This document shows positions 1-8,195 of a stretch of DNA of 12,676 bases, piece by piece. Numbering within the stretch: the first letter of the stretch is position 1; the number at the start of each line of letters is the position of its first letter. The notes under the pieces were generated by a model. The model made no database searches. It worked only from the letters and a program-made list of their open reading frames with translations, and was not told the DNA's origin. The DNA is from Sulfurospirillum sp. (GTDB lineage Bacteria; Campylobacterota; Campylobacteria; Campylobacterales; QNZT01): positions 1 to 12,676 of the forward strand of contig QNZT01000121.1 in assembly GCA_003978455.1 (NCBI GenBank), in the 5' to 3' direction. Made by a program: the position numbers and the translations under genes.

Positions 1-128
1 ACAGAGAGAATTTTTCCGTTTTTGTCCAGGATGAGGGCGCCTACGGGTGGGTTGGGGTAGGTGAGTGCCTGATATTTCCACGCTTCATTCAGCGCAAGCT
101 GCATATAAAAAGCGTGGTCGGCTACCAT
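1..128 (-). CDS. ribD: RibD, riboflavin biosynthesis deaminase/reductase, N-terminal fragment (runs off the left edge)
   Basis: Only the first 43 residues are in the window. They read MVADHAFYMQLALNEAWKYQ and continue with TYPNPPVGALILDKNGKIL. The TxPNPxVGAxI pattern after an LALxxAW helix is the start of the cytidine-deaminase-like domain of RibD, which deaminates diaminohydroxyphosphoribosylaminopyrimidine in riboflavin synthesis. The zinc-binding HAE and PCxxxGxxPPC motifs and the reductase domain would lie beyond the window, so I cannot tell whether the protein is bifunctional. The ATG overlaps the rimP stop by 7 nt (ATGGTAG), pointing to translational coupling as the last visible member of the infB run. 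A related single-domain deaminase is the main alternative. Confidence 0.8.
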   Translation of the reverse strand, partial: MVADHAFYMQLALNEAWKYQALTYPNPPVGALILDKNGKILS

Positions 129-553
129 TCAAAGTAAGTTTTTGCTTTGGTGATCTCTGCAAAAGGGATCTCTCTCTCCTCTTTGCTCCCTTTATCATAG
201 AGTTTGACACTATTGCCTTCGGTTGCGAGAATCTTCCCTTTCAGTTTTGTACCGTCAGTGAGTTTGAGTTTGACCAAATCTCCGACAGAGTGACGGAAGT
301 GGTCGATCGTTTTGAGTTGGCGATCGATCCCGGGTGAGCTCACTTCCAGAAAGTACTCTCCCGAAACAGGTGGCTCAAGATCGAGAATAGGAGAGATGAT
401 TTTCGTTACTTCGGTGCATTTGTCCAGCGTGACCGGTTCGTCGGATGTGATATAGACACGGTAAATCCTATGATCGTTTTCTGTGACCACTTCTGTATCG
501 TAGAGTGTGACACCACACTCTTTGAGAAGGTTTTCCAGTGTAGTTCTATCCAT
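122..553 (-). CDS. rimP: RimP, ribosome maturation factor for the 30S subunit
   Basis: This 143-residue protein is a normal-length RimP, a cytoplasmic assembly factor needed for late maturation of the 30S subunit. The diagnostic stretch is residues 69-80, LEVSSPGIDRQL, which matches the family signature LEVSSPGxxRxL. It is preceded by an N-terminal alpha/beta domain with the YRVYITSDEPVTLDKC segment and followed by a small C-terminal beta barrel (VGDLVKLKL and on). The frame is open for another 25 codons upstream, but that part lies inside rbfA and is unlike RimP. I chose the ATG at 553-551, which overlaps the rbfA stop by 8 nt (ATGGATAG) and has a purine-rich GGGGAAA upstream. Neighbours rbfA and infB support the same role. 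Confidence 0.93.
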   Translation of the reverse strand: MDRTTLENLLKECGVTLYDTEVVTENDHRIYRVYITSDEPVTLDKCTEVTKIISPILDLEPPVSGEYFLEVSSPGIDRQLKTIDHFRHSVGDLVKLKLTDGTKLKGKILATEGNSVKLYDKGSKEEREIPFAEITKAKTYFEW

Positions 554-911
554 CTGATTTCCCCAGCTCTTTTTCGATCTTTTTGAAAAGATCATCCATC
601 TTGTTCTGCTGCTGCAACGAGTGGTCAAACTTGAAGTGAAACTTCGGACAGCGGTACCACCCCTCTGCCTGCTTGCAGTAGTTTTCGATATAACCGCTCG
701 CTTTCTTGAGATGGGTCAGGATGTACTGCTCTTCATCCGGATTGACAAATGCCGGATCGAGATAGACATTGGCGTCATATTTGCCGCGGCTGCACTCGAC
801 ATCGATGACAGGGATGTTGTTGATGCGTTCATCGGAGAGTCCGCTGATGGCTTCGGGAACAAGTTCCCTCAGGACAGACTCCACCCGCTGGAGTTTGATA
901 CTTTTTTCCAC
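546..911 (-). CDS. rbfA: RbfA, 30S ribosome-binding factor A
   Basis: The 121-residue product matches RbfA, a single KH-type domain protein that binds the 30S subunit during 16S rRNA 5'-end processing and cold adaptation. Visible family features are the N-terminal helix (RVESVLRELVPEAI), the central ASGYIENYC segment equivalent to the ASGFIR region of other RbfA proteins, and the C-terminal FKFDHSLQQQNKMDDLF, matching the F.yDxSlxxgxrMxxL signature. The start is GTG at 911-909, three bases after the infB stop. A GGAG inside the last infB codons sits 6 nt before it, so translation probably depends on ribosomes finishing infB. The 3' end overlaps rimP by 8 nt. Confidence 0.92.
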   Translation of the reverse strand: MEKSIKLQRVESVLRELVPEAISGLSDERINNIPVIDVECSRGKYDANVYLDPAFVNPDEEQYILTHLKKASGYIENYCKQAEGWYRCPKFHFKFDHSLQQQNKMDDLFKKIEKELGKSDG

Positions 912-914
912 GCG

Positions 915-3668
915 TTACTCCAGTGTCGCTTTCTCTTCTACCAGCTTGAAGCTTTCGAGGTAATCGCCTGGCTTGACGTCGTTATAGCCTTCGACACCGA
1001 TACCGCACTCGTAGCCTTTGGCGACTTCCCTGACGTCGTCTTTGGAACGCTTGAGAGAAGATACTTCACCTTCATAGATGACAACACCATCACGGATGAC
1101 ACGTACTTTCGCACCTCTGTTGATGACACCGTCTGTGACGAGTGAACCTGCGATGAGTCCGAGTTTCGGAACTTTGAAGACTTCACGAACTTCTGCCTGT
1201 CCTAGCTGTTCTTCACGTACGACAGGTGACAGCAGACCGCCCAGCAGTGCTTTGACATCGTCTATCAGATCGTAGATAACGTTGTAGGTATTTACAGAGA
1301 CACCTGACCTCTTCGCTTTCTCTTTGATTCCTCCTGTCGGTCTGACGTTAAAACCGAGGATGACAGCGTGTTCACTCGCTTCTGCCAGTGTGATATCACT
1401 CTCTGTGATACCGCCGACACCGGCGCTGATGATATTGACTTTGACTTCGTCTGTTTTGAGTTTCTCCAGTGTTCCTTTGATCGCTTCGAGACTTCCCGCG
1501 ACATCCGCTTTTAAAATCACAGGAAGATTTTTGATCTGACCTTCGGCAATTTTGGCACCGAGCTCTTCGAGGGTGACTTTGGTTGACTTGGAGAGCTCTT
1601 TCTGACGAATATACTCTGCACGTTTTTGTGCATATTCACGTGCAATTTTGTCACTTTCGACAACCATCAGCGTATCTCCGGCATTGGGCACTTCGCTGAG
1701 TCCTATGATTTGACCTGGCATACCGGGTGCAAGCTCTTTGAGTGTCTTTCCGTTTTCATTGAGAATCGCCCGTACTTTTCCGTGCGCAGTACCGCAGACG
1801 ATAGTATCGCCTATATGCAGTGTGCCGTTTCTGACGATAACCGTAGCGACAGGACCGCGACCTTTTTCCAGGGCACTTTCGATGACATACGCTTTTGCTC
1901 TTGCCTCGGGATTTGCTTTGAGTTCCAGAAGCTCCGCCTGAAGCAGCAGAACTTCCAGCAACTCATCGATACCTTCGCCGGTGTGTGCGGAGACATTGAC
2001 AAATTCATACTCTCCGCCCCAGTCAACCGGTGTTACGCCGAGTTCCGCCATCTGCGCTTTGACCATATCGGGATTGGCATCGGATTTGTCCACTTTGGTG
2101 ACTGCGACGATAAACGGCACATCTGCAGCTTTTGCGTGTTCGATCGCCTCTTTGGTCTGCGGTTTGACACCGTCATCCGCCGCGACGACGATAACAGCGA
2201 TATCGGTTACTTCGGCACCGCGCGCTCTCATCTCTGTAAAGGCGGCGTGACCCGGAGTATCGATAAATGTGATCGGGTGTCCATCTTTTTCGATCATGTA
2301 CGCACCGATGTGCTGGGTGATACCGCCATGTTCTCCTGCGGCTACTTTGGTTTTTCGGATGCGATCGAGCAGGGATGTTTTACCGTGGTCAACATGACCC
2401 ATGATAGTGATAACCGGAGGTTTGATCTCTCCCCCTTCGTCACTCTCTTCTTCGTAATCACGTTCATAGTCAAATTCATCAAGGGGGTTAATTGTAGTAA
2501 CATCGACGTCAAATTCGTCTGCAAGGATTTCGATTGCATCCTTTTCGAGAAAGTCATTTTTAGTAACCATCATACCCAGGTTAAAAAGGACTTTGATGAC
2601 ATCGCTGATAGGGCGGTTGAGTTTTTCTGCAAATTCATATACCCTGATATCTTCGGGGATTTCAATATGGCTGATCGTTGTAGATCCTTCTTCTTCTTTT
2701 TTTCTTCGCTTTCTGCGTTTTGATTTTCTGCTGATACCCCGTTGCTGTACAAAAGAGGTGTTTCGTGTCGTGCGAATGTTATTCGCTTCAAATTTTTTCT
2801 TTCTTCTTTGCTGCTCTTTCTCTTTTTCCTCTTTGTCTTCAAGGTCAAAACTGAAATCATGCAAAACGACCATATCGTCTTCGCTCATGATCTCAAAATT
2901 GGCGATATCACCTTCTGTAAAAATATCGAGTTTGGTAGAGTCACTCTGTTTGGCAGTAGCACTTCTTTTCTGTTTTTTCTTCTTCCTGCTGACACCCTCG
3001 ACAATCTCCGGCATAATCGCTTTGGCAGGAGTGGAGCGCTCCGTCTCCTGTCTGGCGGGACGCTTTTTCCTGACGATCATGATACCGCGACGTTTTTTCA
3101 GACTTTTTGCGACAGGTGTGATGGTCTCCTTTTTGGGTTCCTCTTTTTTGACAGGTTCTGTTTCGGGCTCTTTTTCCGGTTCGATAGCCGTAACAGGCTC
3201 TTGTGCAGGTTCTTCCACCTCTTTTTCTTTAGCGGGTGTCTCTTCTGCAACACTTTTTTGCACAGGAGCATCGGCAGGTTTTTCCACCTCTTTTTGTGTG
3301 GAAGGTCTGGCTACTTTCTCTATGGTTCTGCGTTTCGGTTTGACAGGGGCAGGTTTTGCTTCAGCTTTTTCTTGCAGAGGCTCTTGTGTCTCCTGTTCCG
3401 CTTTCTCTTCATGAACAGTTGCCTCTTTGGCACTTTGGGGTGTTGCTTTTTTCGCCTCTTTTTGCGGTGCAGCTTTGGATGCCGGGGCTTTTTTTGTAGC
3501 AGGTGCTTTGCCTGTCAGTATATAATTTGCCAGCACTTCTGCATCTGCTATAGTAATCGCGCTGTTGGCAGCCTTTGCCGGAAGATCCAGCTCTTTGGCT
3601 TTGGCTAAAACTTCTTTTGTTTCAAAACCAAGGTCTTGCGCAACTTCGCTAATACGAACTTTATCCAT
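915..3668 (-). CDS. infB: Translation initiation factor IF-2
   Basis: This 917-residue GTPase places initiator fMet-tRNA on the 30S subunit and promotes subunit joining. Residues 1-50 form the short N-terminal helical domain (MDKVRISEVAQDLGFETKEV). Residues about 55-330 are a charged, low-complexity linker of K, E, P and A runs with basic clusters. An IF2_N domain covers about 338-388. The GTPase motifs are all intact: G1 GHVDHGKT 424-431, the G2 region GGITQHIG 448-455, G3 DTPGH 470-474, G4 TKVD 524-527 and G5 SAH 560-562. The C-terminal domains end normally in a KPGDYLESF-like segment. The ATG at 3668 overlaps the ylxR stop by 8 nt (ATGGATAA), with GGAGAG about 9 nt upstream. Unlike many bacteria, nusA is not beside it. 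Confidence 0.98.
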   Translation of the reverse strand: MDKVRISEVAQDLGFETKEVLAKAKELDLPAKAANSAITIADAEVLANYILTGKAPATKKAPASKAAPQKEAKKATPQSAKEATVHEEKAEQETQEPLQEKAEAKPAPVKPKRRTIEKVARPSTQKEVEKPADAPVQKSVAEETPAKEKEVEEPAQEPVTAIEPEKEPETEPVKKEEPKKETITPVAKSLKKRRGIMIVRKKRPARQETERSTPAKAIMPEIVEGVSRKKKKQKRSATAKQSDSTKLDIFTEGDIANFEIMSEDDMVVLHDFSFDLEDKEEKEKEQQRRKKKFEANNIRTTRNTSFVQQRGISRKSKRRKRRKKEEEGSTTISHIEIPEDIRVYEFAEKLNRPISDVIKVLFNLGMMVTKNDFLEKDAIEILADEFDVDVTTINPLDEFDYERDYEEESDEGGEIKPPVITIMGHVDHGKTSLLDRIRKTKVAAGEHGGITQHIGAYMIEKDGHPITFIDTPGHAAFTEMRARGAEVTDIAVIVVAADDGVKPQTKEAIEHAKAADVPFIVAVTKVDKSDANPDMVKAQMAELGVTPVDWGGEYEFVNVSAHTGEGIDELLEVLLLQAELLELKANPEARAKAYVIESALEKGRGPVATVIVRNGTLHIGDTIVCGTAHGKVRAILNENGKTLKELAPGMPGQIIGLSEVPNAGDTLMVVESDKIAREYAQKRAEYIRQKELSKSTKVTLEELGAKIAEGQIKNLPVILKADVAGSLEAIKGTLEKLKTDEVKVNIISAGVGGITESDITLAEASEHAVILGFNVRPTGGIKEKAKRSGVSVNTYNVIYDLIDDVKALLGGLLSPVVREEQLGQAEVREVFKVPKLGLIAGSLVTDGVINRGAKVRVIRDGVVIYEGEVSSLKRSKDDVREVAKGYECGIGVEGYNDVKPGDYLESFKLVEEKATLE

Positions 3669-3894
3669 CTAGTAAACTCTCCAAATCTGTAATTTTAATC
3701 TCTTTTTTACACGCTCGTGAAAGCGCTTTTAAAAGTTTTTTTTCTTTTAACGAAGAACATTCGGGACAGAGATAGAAACTTCTGCCTGTACCGCTGAAAT
3801 GGTGCAACATATGGTCACTGCACTGCAATCTGATAAGCTCTTTCTGGGATTTTCTCTCTCTGCAGCAAATGCACATCCTGACGGGACTTTTCAT
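3661..3894 (-). CDS. ylxR: YlxR-family (DUF448) small RNA-binding protein
   Basis: The 77-residue protein carries the two DUF448/YlxR signatures: RMCICCRERKSQKEL near the N-terminus (family RxCvxCrxxxxkxeL) and GRSFYLCPEC in the middle (family GRGayvC). The cysteine pairs C8/C11/C12 and C43/C46 could bind a metal, but that is inference. YlxR proteins are small, basic, putative RNA-binding proteins nearly always encoded just before infB, as here. The ATG at 3894-3892 was chosen because the frame upstream runs into thrB and shows no family resemblance. No strong ribosome binding site is seen, and a -10 box lies about 20 nt upstream, so the leader may be very short. The stop overlaps the infB start. 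Confidence 0.88.
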   Translation of the reverse strand: MKSPVRMCICCRERKSQKELIRLQCSDHMLHHFSGTGRSFYLCPECSSLKEKKLLKALSRACKKEIKITDLESLLDG

Positions 3895-3912
3895 AGTTAA
3901 ATAATTTTGTAC

Positions 3913-3918
3913 ATTATA
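3913..3918 (-). promoter_or_regulatory. Candidate -10 box for the ylxR-infB-rbfA-rimP-ribD run
   Basis: The 46-nt gap between thrB and ylxR is strongly AT-rich, and read on the minus strand it contains a perfect TATAAT. No good -35 box is visible 16-18 nt upstream, only T-rich sequence, as is common for the vegetative sigma factor in Campylobacterota. It would give a transcript start roughly 10-15 nt before the ylxR ATG. This is sequence-based inference; readthrough from thrB is equally possible. Confidence 0.5.
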
Positions 3919-3940
3919 ATAATTTACCTTAAAGAAACTA

Positions 3941-4825
3941 TTAATTTCCGAACTTATAGCCGATATTGTTGAAATTGTAAGTTTCCACGCGAAAATGGGG
4001 GAATCTCTCTTTGAGTTTACGTTCCAGCCATGCGGCATCGTCGGCGTAAACCATATTGAAAAAAGAGGAACCGCTGCCGGAAAGCGTACTCATCAGTGCA
4101 CCGTTTATAAGTGCGGTATTTTGGACTTCAAAAAGCTCTCTCATCATCTTCATCCGTGTGTTCTGATGCATCATATCTTCTGATGCGATGCGCAACGTCT
4201 TCCAGTCCTCGTTGAAAAATGCCGCCGTCAGAACTGCCGCATGGGAGACATTGAAAACAGTTTTCTGCATAGAGTAGTTTCTGGGTAGCTTGGAACGGGA
4301 CTGATTGGTGGACATAGGACGGTTGGGGATAATCATGACAGCTTTGAGATAGTCGGGAATCTCCTTCTTTTGGGTGACAACCTTTTCACCTTTGATCGTC
4401 AGAGATGCGGTAAAACCTCCGTGAACTGCCGGAGCGATATTGTCCGGATGCGGTTCATAGAAGAGGGCTTTGTTCAGGATGGCGTCGCGTGAGAGTTCTA
4501 CTCCTGCCATTTTATAGGCGCTGGCGATTGCCGCTACGATGACTGCCGACGAACTGCCCAGTCCCCTGGAGAAGGGTATCCGGTTTTGAAACTCAAAGCG
4601 AAAATTATCCCTTTTGCCTACCAGTTTGATATAAAAGTTGTAAAAAATATTGACAAACTGGTTATTGGTTCTGAGTTTCGGTTTGTTCGCCCCTTCGCCT
4701 TTAATCGCGATGGAGACGAAGTTGGACTCTTTGACAATAATATGGTTGGTCAGATCCAGTGCCAGTCCCAGGGTATCAAACCCAGGCCCTAAATTTGCGC
4801 TGGTTGCTGGTACATCTATGGTCAA
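3941..4825 (-). CDS. thrB: Homoserine kinase ThrB (GHMP kinase family)
   Basis: The 294-residue enzyme phosphorylates homoserine with ATP in threonine biosynthesis. It has all three GHMP kinase motifs: VPATSANLGPGFDTLGLAL at residues 5-23, the ATP-binding PFSRGLGSSSA at 84-94, and the C-terminal LSGSGSSFF at 248-256. HPDN at 126-129 is also typical of ThrB. The length is normal. The start is TTG at 4825-4823. No ATG exists between the tsaB stop and the conserved N-terminus, and AGAGGA sits about 7-8 nt upstream. It lies 11 nt after tsaB in the same run. ThrB in the lpxC-infB neighbourhood is a known Campylobacterota arrangement and has no obvious functional link to it. Confidence 0.95.
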   Translation of the reverse strand: MTIDVPATSANLGPGFDTLGLALDLTNHIIVKESNFVSIAIKGEGANKPKLRTNNQFVNIFYNFYIKLVGKRDNFRFEFQNRIPFSRGLGSSSAVIVAAIASAYKMAGVELSRDAILNKALFYEPHPDNIAPAVHGGFTASLTIKGEKVVTQKKEIPDYLKAVMIIPNRPMSTNQSRSKLPRNYSMQKTVFNVSHAAVLTAAFFNEDWKTLRIASEDMMHQNTRMKMMRELFEVQNTALINGALMSTLSGSGSSFFNMVYADDAAWLERKLKERFPHFRVETYNFNNIGYKFGN

Positions 4826-4836
4826 CTGATTTCCTC

Positions 4837-5304
4837 TTATACTGCCGGTAAAATATAGAGTGGCTCGTTTTGATCGCTAAAGAGTCTTTTATCCAGATGT
4901 GCCGGCAGTGCAAACGGTATTATCTTCTCTTTCGTCAGATCCACTTTTTGAGTCGTAATCATACCATTTTCTTTACAAAAGTAAAGTGAACCGACTGCTT
5001 TGATGGGGCTGTTTCGGTTAAATGCGAAGCCATCTGTTGCTAAAAGTGGCACACCCAGAGTGATACTGAGTGTTTTTAAAAAGAGATAGGTGATTTTGAT
5101 CGCCATAAAGCTTCCCGGACCTCTGGCAAAGTAGAGTGCTTCTACAGTGTACCTGGATAAGATCTCTTTCATGAAGAGCGGAAGAATATCACTCGTCTTT
5201 TCACTACTTTCATAGCTATCGATCAAGCTGCTGTTGTGATAGATACCTATATGCAGCGGTGAAGTAAGTGAAATGACAAGCAGATCGACAGATGGTTTTT
5301 GCAC
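4837..5304 (-). CDS. tsaB: TsaB, tRNA N6-threonylcarbamoyladenosine (t6A) complex subunit, short form
   Basis: TsaB is the non-catalytic partner of TsaD in the complex that adds the t6A modification at A37 of ANN-decoding tRNAs. The 155-residue protein keeps the N-terminal ASKHA-type fold and the family motif, here RGPGSFMAIK at residues 61-70 (usual form GPGSFTGLR). It is much shorter than the roughly 230-residue E. coli TsaB and lacks most of the second lobe. Short TsaB proteins occur at this locus in Campylobacter relatives. The start is GTG at 5304-5302, directly adjoining the lpxC TAA with no gap. No other start codon precedes the conserved DLLVISLTS strand. It could only be another glycoprotease-like ASKHA protein, which is less likely. 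Confidence 0.82.
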   Translation of the reverse strand: MQKPSVDLLVISLTSPLHIGIYHNSSLIDSYESSEKTSDILPLFMKEILSRYTVEALYFARGPGSFMAIKITYLFLKTLSITLGVPLLATDGFAFNRNSPIKAVGSLYFCKENGMITTQKVDLTKEKIIPFALPAHLDKRLFSDQNEPLYILPAV

Positions 5305-6189
5305 TTAGGCATAGACCTTGGCGAGGTTGTCGGTAAATGCGCCTGCGGCTTCTTCGATACTATAGTTTTCCGGATCTTTCAAAATCTCTTTTGTGAGGAG
5401 GTGGTTGAGGTGGTGACTGCCTGCAAAAGAGCTGTATGAGCCGATATAAGGCATCCCCAATAGTTTGAGATCACCGATTGCATCGAGGATTTTATGACGG
5501 ACAAATTCATTGTTATAGCGTAAACCGTCGTTGTTGATGATCTTGTTGCTGTCGAGTACAATGGCATTTTCAAGTGAAGCGCCAAGCGCGAGATTGTGGG
5601 AGCGTAGCATCTGAACATCTTTCAGAAAACCGAATGTTCTGGCCCGGGAGATAGCGTCTATATATTTTTGTTTGCTAAACTCAAGTTGATACTCCTGAAA
5701 ACCTATGGCGGGATGGGTAAAGTTGATTTGAAAATGATACACCTGGGTATCGGAAGGGGTGAGCTTTACAAATTTGTCACCGTCACGGACTTCTACTTCT
5801 TTGTTGAGGATCATCACTTTTTTGTTTCCGGAGAGTTCCTGAATACCCGTTTCGTTAAGCATCATGCAAAAACTTGTGCTGCTTCCGTCCATCACAGGGA
5901 CTTCCGAAGCATCGATCTTGATCAGGAGATTGTCGATACCGAAAGCATAAATCGCCGAAAGCATATGTTCTATGGTAGAGATACTGCTGCCTTCTTTCCC
6001 TATCACCGTTGCCATCTGCGTATCGACGACATTTTCGGGCGTCGCTTCGATGTACGTTCCTGTATCGGTTCTGTAAAAGAGGATCCCGCTGTTCGCATCG
6101 AGGGGATGCATACTAAATCGTACAGGCTCGCCTTTATGCAACCCTATGCCTACCCCTTTTATCTCTTTTTTAATGGTTAACTGTTTCAA
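5305..6189 (-). CDS. lpxC: LpxC, UDP-3-O-acyl-N-acetylglucosamine deacetylase
   Basis: LpxC is the zinc-dependent deacetylase that commits UDP-acyl-GlcNAc to lipid A synthesis, so the organism makes lipopolysaccharide. The 294-residue sequence starts with KQLTIKKEIKGVGIGLHKGE, typical of the family. The catalytic and zinc residues can be placed by motif: E74/H75 in STIEHMLSA, H232 and D236 in RHKILDAIGD, and H259 in GSHHLNHLL. The start is TTG at 6189-6187, lying 20 nt inside the end of minC. AAAGGA about 5 nt upstream supports it, and no ATG occurs before the conserved sequence. The overlap with minC and the abutting tsaB suggest coupled translation. Confidence 0.96.
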   Translation of the reverse strand: MKQLTIKKEIKGVGIGLHKGEPVRFSMHPLDANSGILFYRTDTGTYIEATPENVVDTQMATVIGKEGSSISTIEHMLSAIYAFGIDNLLIKIDASEVPVMDGSSTSFCMMLNETGIQELSGNKKVMILNKEVEVRDGDKFVKLTPSDTQVYHFQINFTHPAIGFQEYQLEFSKQKYIDAISRARTFGFLKDVQMLRSHNLALGASLENAIVLDSNKIINNDGLRYNNEFVRHKILDAIGDLKLLGMPYIGSYSSFAGSHHLNHLLTKEILKDPENYSIEEAAGAFTDNLAKVYA

Positions 6190-6793
6190 AAAGATCCTTT
6201 ATGACGGCACCCTCTTTGCCGTAGGTGATTTTTTTCGCTTTCCCGTCAAAAGCGTCACGATCGAGTATATCTCCGTTAAATATGATATGTCCTTTGCCAA
6301 GTTGCTGCACAATCATATAGTCACCGTCACACTGCACTACACCGTCGATGATGCCGTATACTTCGACATTGCCTTCCGCGATGACTTTCGATGCACTGTT
6401 TACCCGACCGAATATCGTTACATCGCCTTCATGAATCACTTCGCGACCGGAACGGATCGGTTGTTCGATCAGCAGCGTTTTCACCTTTTCGCTGACGATT
6501 CTGATACTCGGTTCTTTGGTTGCCGATACTTTTGCCGGCTCTTTAGGTTCCATTATAGCACGATTTTCATTGGTATTGTGTTTAGAAGGCATTTTAATTT
6601 TACATTCTGATGCAAGTTTGTAACATAAACCATTCTCTTCGAGGTAAGATTTTATCTCTTGACTGACGTGTCCGTGGATGAGTAAAAAGAAATCTTTTAA
6701 CAAAATAAGGTTTTTATCCATGTAAGCAAAAAATTCATCATCGTTCGTTATTTCGATTTCAAATATTCTCAGATTTTTCTGTTTTGCTTTCAT
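6170..6793 (-). CDS. minC: MinC, septum site-determining protein (FtsZ inhibitor)
   Basis: MinC prevents FtsZ ring formation away from midcell together with MinD. Residues about 1-65 form the poorly conserved FtsZ-inhibiting N-domain. A charged linker at about 66-105 contains KEPAKVSATKEPS. The C-terminal beta-helix domain runs from residue 113, with repeats such as IRSGREVIHEGDVTIFGRV and KVIAEGNVEVYGIIDGVVQ. The RSGQ motif linked to MinD binding in E. coli reads RSGR here (residues 114-117). At 207 residues it is slightly short. The ATG at 6793 has GAAGGGA about 9 nt upstream. minD and minE are not in the window; the neighbours are an M23 peptidase and lpxC, which fits an envelope and division cluster. 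Confidence 0.9.
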   Translation of the reverse strand: MKAKQKNLRIFEIEITNDDEFFAYMDKNLILLKDFFLLIHGHVSQEIKSYLEENGLCYKLASECKIKMPSKHNTNENRAIMEPKEPAKVSATKEPSIRIVSEKVKTLLIEQPIRSGREVIHEGDVTIFGRVNSASKVIAEGNVEVYGIIDGVVQCDGDYMIVQQLGKGHIIFNGDILDRDAFDGKAKKITYGKEGAVIKDLFETVNH

Positions 6794-6815
6794 GTATGAT
6801 TCCCTTCTGTTTTGA

Positions 6816-8195
6816 CTACTTGTCTATCATTTTTTTTGCGTTGTTGATCACATCGATAATGTTTGTTTGAATCCATTTATGATCCATCCACTCTGCCGGT
6901 CTGACAAAAAAACCATGAACCATAGTACTGAAGTGCAGATGATCACCCAGTGCCAGACCTGTTGCACCCGTTTTGGCGGCAACCTCTCCCGCTTCGACGA
7001 TATCGCCTCTTTGTTTCAGCAGGGTTGAACAGTGCCCATACACGGTGTACAACCCCAGACCATGGTAGACAATCAGATTATTACCATAAATTCCGTTATA
7101 GTTTGCAAAAACGACTACTCCTGGATTGCTGATGATGATATCATCCATCCGGACACTTGCAAGATCTATACCGAGATGGTAGGATTCACTGATGATATTT
7201 GTCTTCTCTTTATACCAGTAGTAACGATGATCACCGAAACTTCCTACGACTTTACCGTTTTTAAGAGGATAAAAGGGGTGTATATCAAATGAGCTAATGC
7301 GATTGTGATCTACTTTGGAAGTAATCGTTTTGATCAGGTTGTCATTTTTGATACGGTAGGTTTCATTGATAAATTTGAGTTTTTCTGTCGGAGAGAGATT
7401 TGCCGTCAGTTCGGGCTCATCTTCTGCGAGATCGGAGATTTTACCGTTGATGAACCGATCTTTCGCCTGTAGGTAGGATGTTCTGTATTTACGGCTTTTC
7501 AGGAAAAAGCCAAGTCTGGCTTTGGCAACGTTACCGGCAGCATCTTTTGCGACAATCTTTGCCCGAAAACGTTTCTGTTTGATTGGCCATGCCAGCAAAA
7601 CAGCATAGTAGCCCTCTTTGTAGAACGGGGTCGGTTCAAATTTTTTGCCGAAGTTGGTTTCGACATACAACTCTTTGAGATTTTTATCGGTTGCTTTAAA
7701 GATCGCCAGTGCACTGCCTCCGCGGGTGATACCGTAAGAGGTGATCAGCGAAAAAAGATCCGGCTTGCGGGTATCGATTTTCAGACGCTCTTTTTTGATA
7801 CTGCTGTTGCCTTTGAAAAAGTGCCATTTGCTGATATCCTGTGCTACGACAGTCAGCAGAAGGTTGTCACTGTTATCCGTAAAGCCTATTTTCGGATATT
7901 TTATTTGCAGGGTGTACGTTTTGGGAGGCTTTTTAAAATTGACATCGGCGATTTTAACACGCTCTTTTCCATTACTGAGATAGGCGATGACTTTTTTCAG
8001 ACCGGTGTCGTCACTTATATTGATATGAAAAGGGTGGTGGCTGTTCCAAAAACGCTCCGCCGGCATATCAATCACCGGTCTATTGGTCTCAAAAGCGGGT
8101 GACTGAAGTACTTTGTAGGCACTATAGATAGCACCGAGGAGTGCAAGTACGAGGATCAGTGAGCCTAATGCACTGGCTCTTTTTCTTTTCATCAT
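6816..8195 (-). CDS. M23-family (LytM-type) metalloendopeptidase, membrane-anchored
   Basis: The 459-residue protein begins with a basic stretch and one hydrophobic segment (about residues 9-29, ALGSLILVLALLGAIYSAY). That is a membrane anchor or uncleaved signal placing the rest in the periplasm. Residues about 40-300 form an extended beta-rich region with no motif I recognise. The peptidase domain follows at about 305-440, with zinc and catalytic residues H340 and D344 (HLGID), H388 (YGHCS) and H419/H421 (GDHLHFS), all intact. Such enzymes cut peptidoglycan cross-bridges, and in the Campylobacterota related enzymes shape the cell. The ATG overlaps the nrnA stop as ATGA and minC follows after 22 nt. 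Substrate preference cannot be read from sequence. Confidence 0.92.
   Translation of the reverse strand: MMKRKRASALGSLILVLALLGAIYSAYKVLQSPAFETNRPVIDMPAERFWNSHHPFHINISDDTGLKKVIAYLSNGKERVKIADVNFKKPPKTYTLQIKYPKIGFTDNSDNLLLTVVAQDISKWHFFKGNSSIKKERLKIDTRKPDLFSLITSYGITRGGSALAIFKATDKNLKELYVETNFGKKFEPTPFYKEGYYAVLLAWPIKQKRFRAKIVAKDAAGNVAKARLGFFLKSRKYRTSYLQAKDRFINGKISDLAEDEPELTANLSPTEKLKFINETYRIKNDNLIKTITSKVDHNRISSFDIHPFYPLKNGKVVGSFGDHRYYWYKEKTNIISESYHLGIDLASVRMDDIIISNPGVVVFANYNGIYGNNLIVYHGLGLYTVYGHCSTLLKQRGDIVEAGEVAAKTGATGLALGDHLHFSTMVHGFFVRPAEWMDHKWIQTNIIDVINNAKKMIDK

Noticed and set aside
1626..2723. Long open frame on the plus strand inside infB (365 codons)
   Set aside because: It is antisense to the conserved GTPase part of IF-2, shows no known motif, and is rich in Cys, Phe and Asp as expected from the reverse reading of a biased coding frame.
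2593..3608. Plus-strand open frames of 270-290 codons over the IF-2 linker
   Set aside because: They are mirror readings of the repetitive Lys/Glu/Ala/Pro linker, giving Ser/Phe/Leu-rich low-complexity products; the minus-strand gene explains the sequence.
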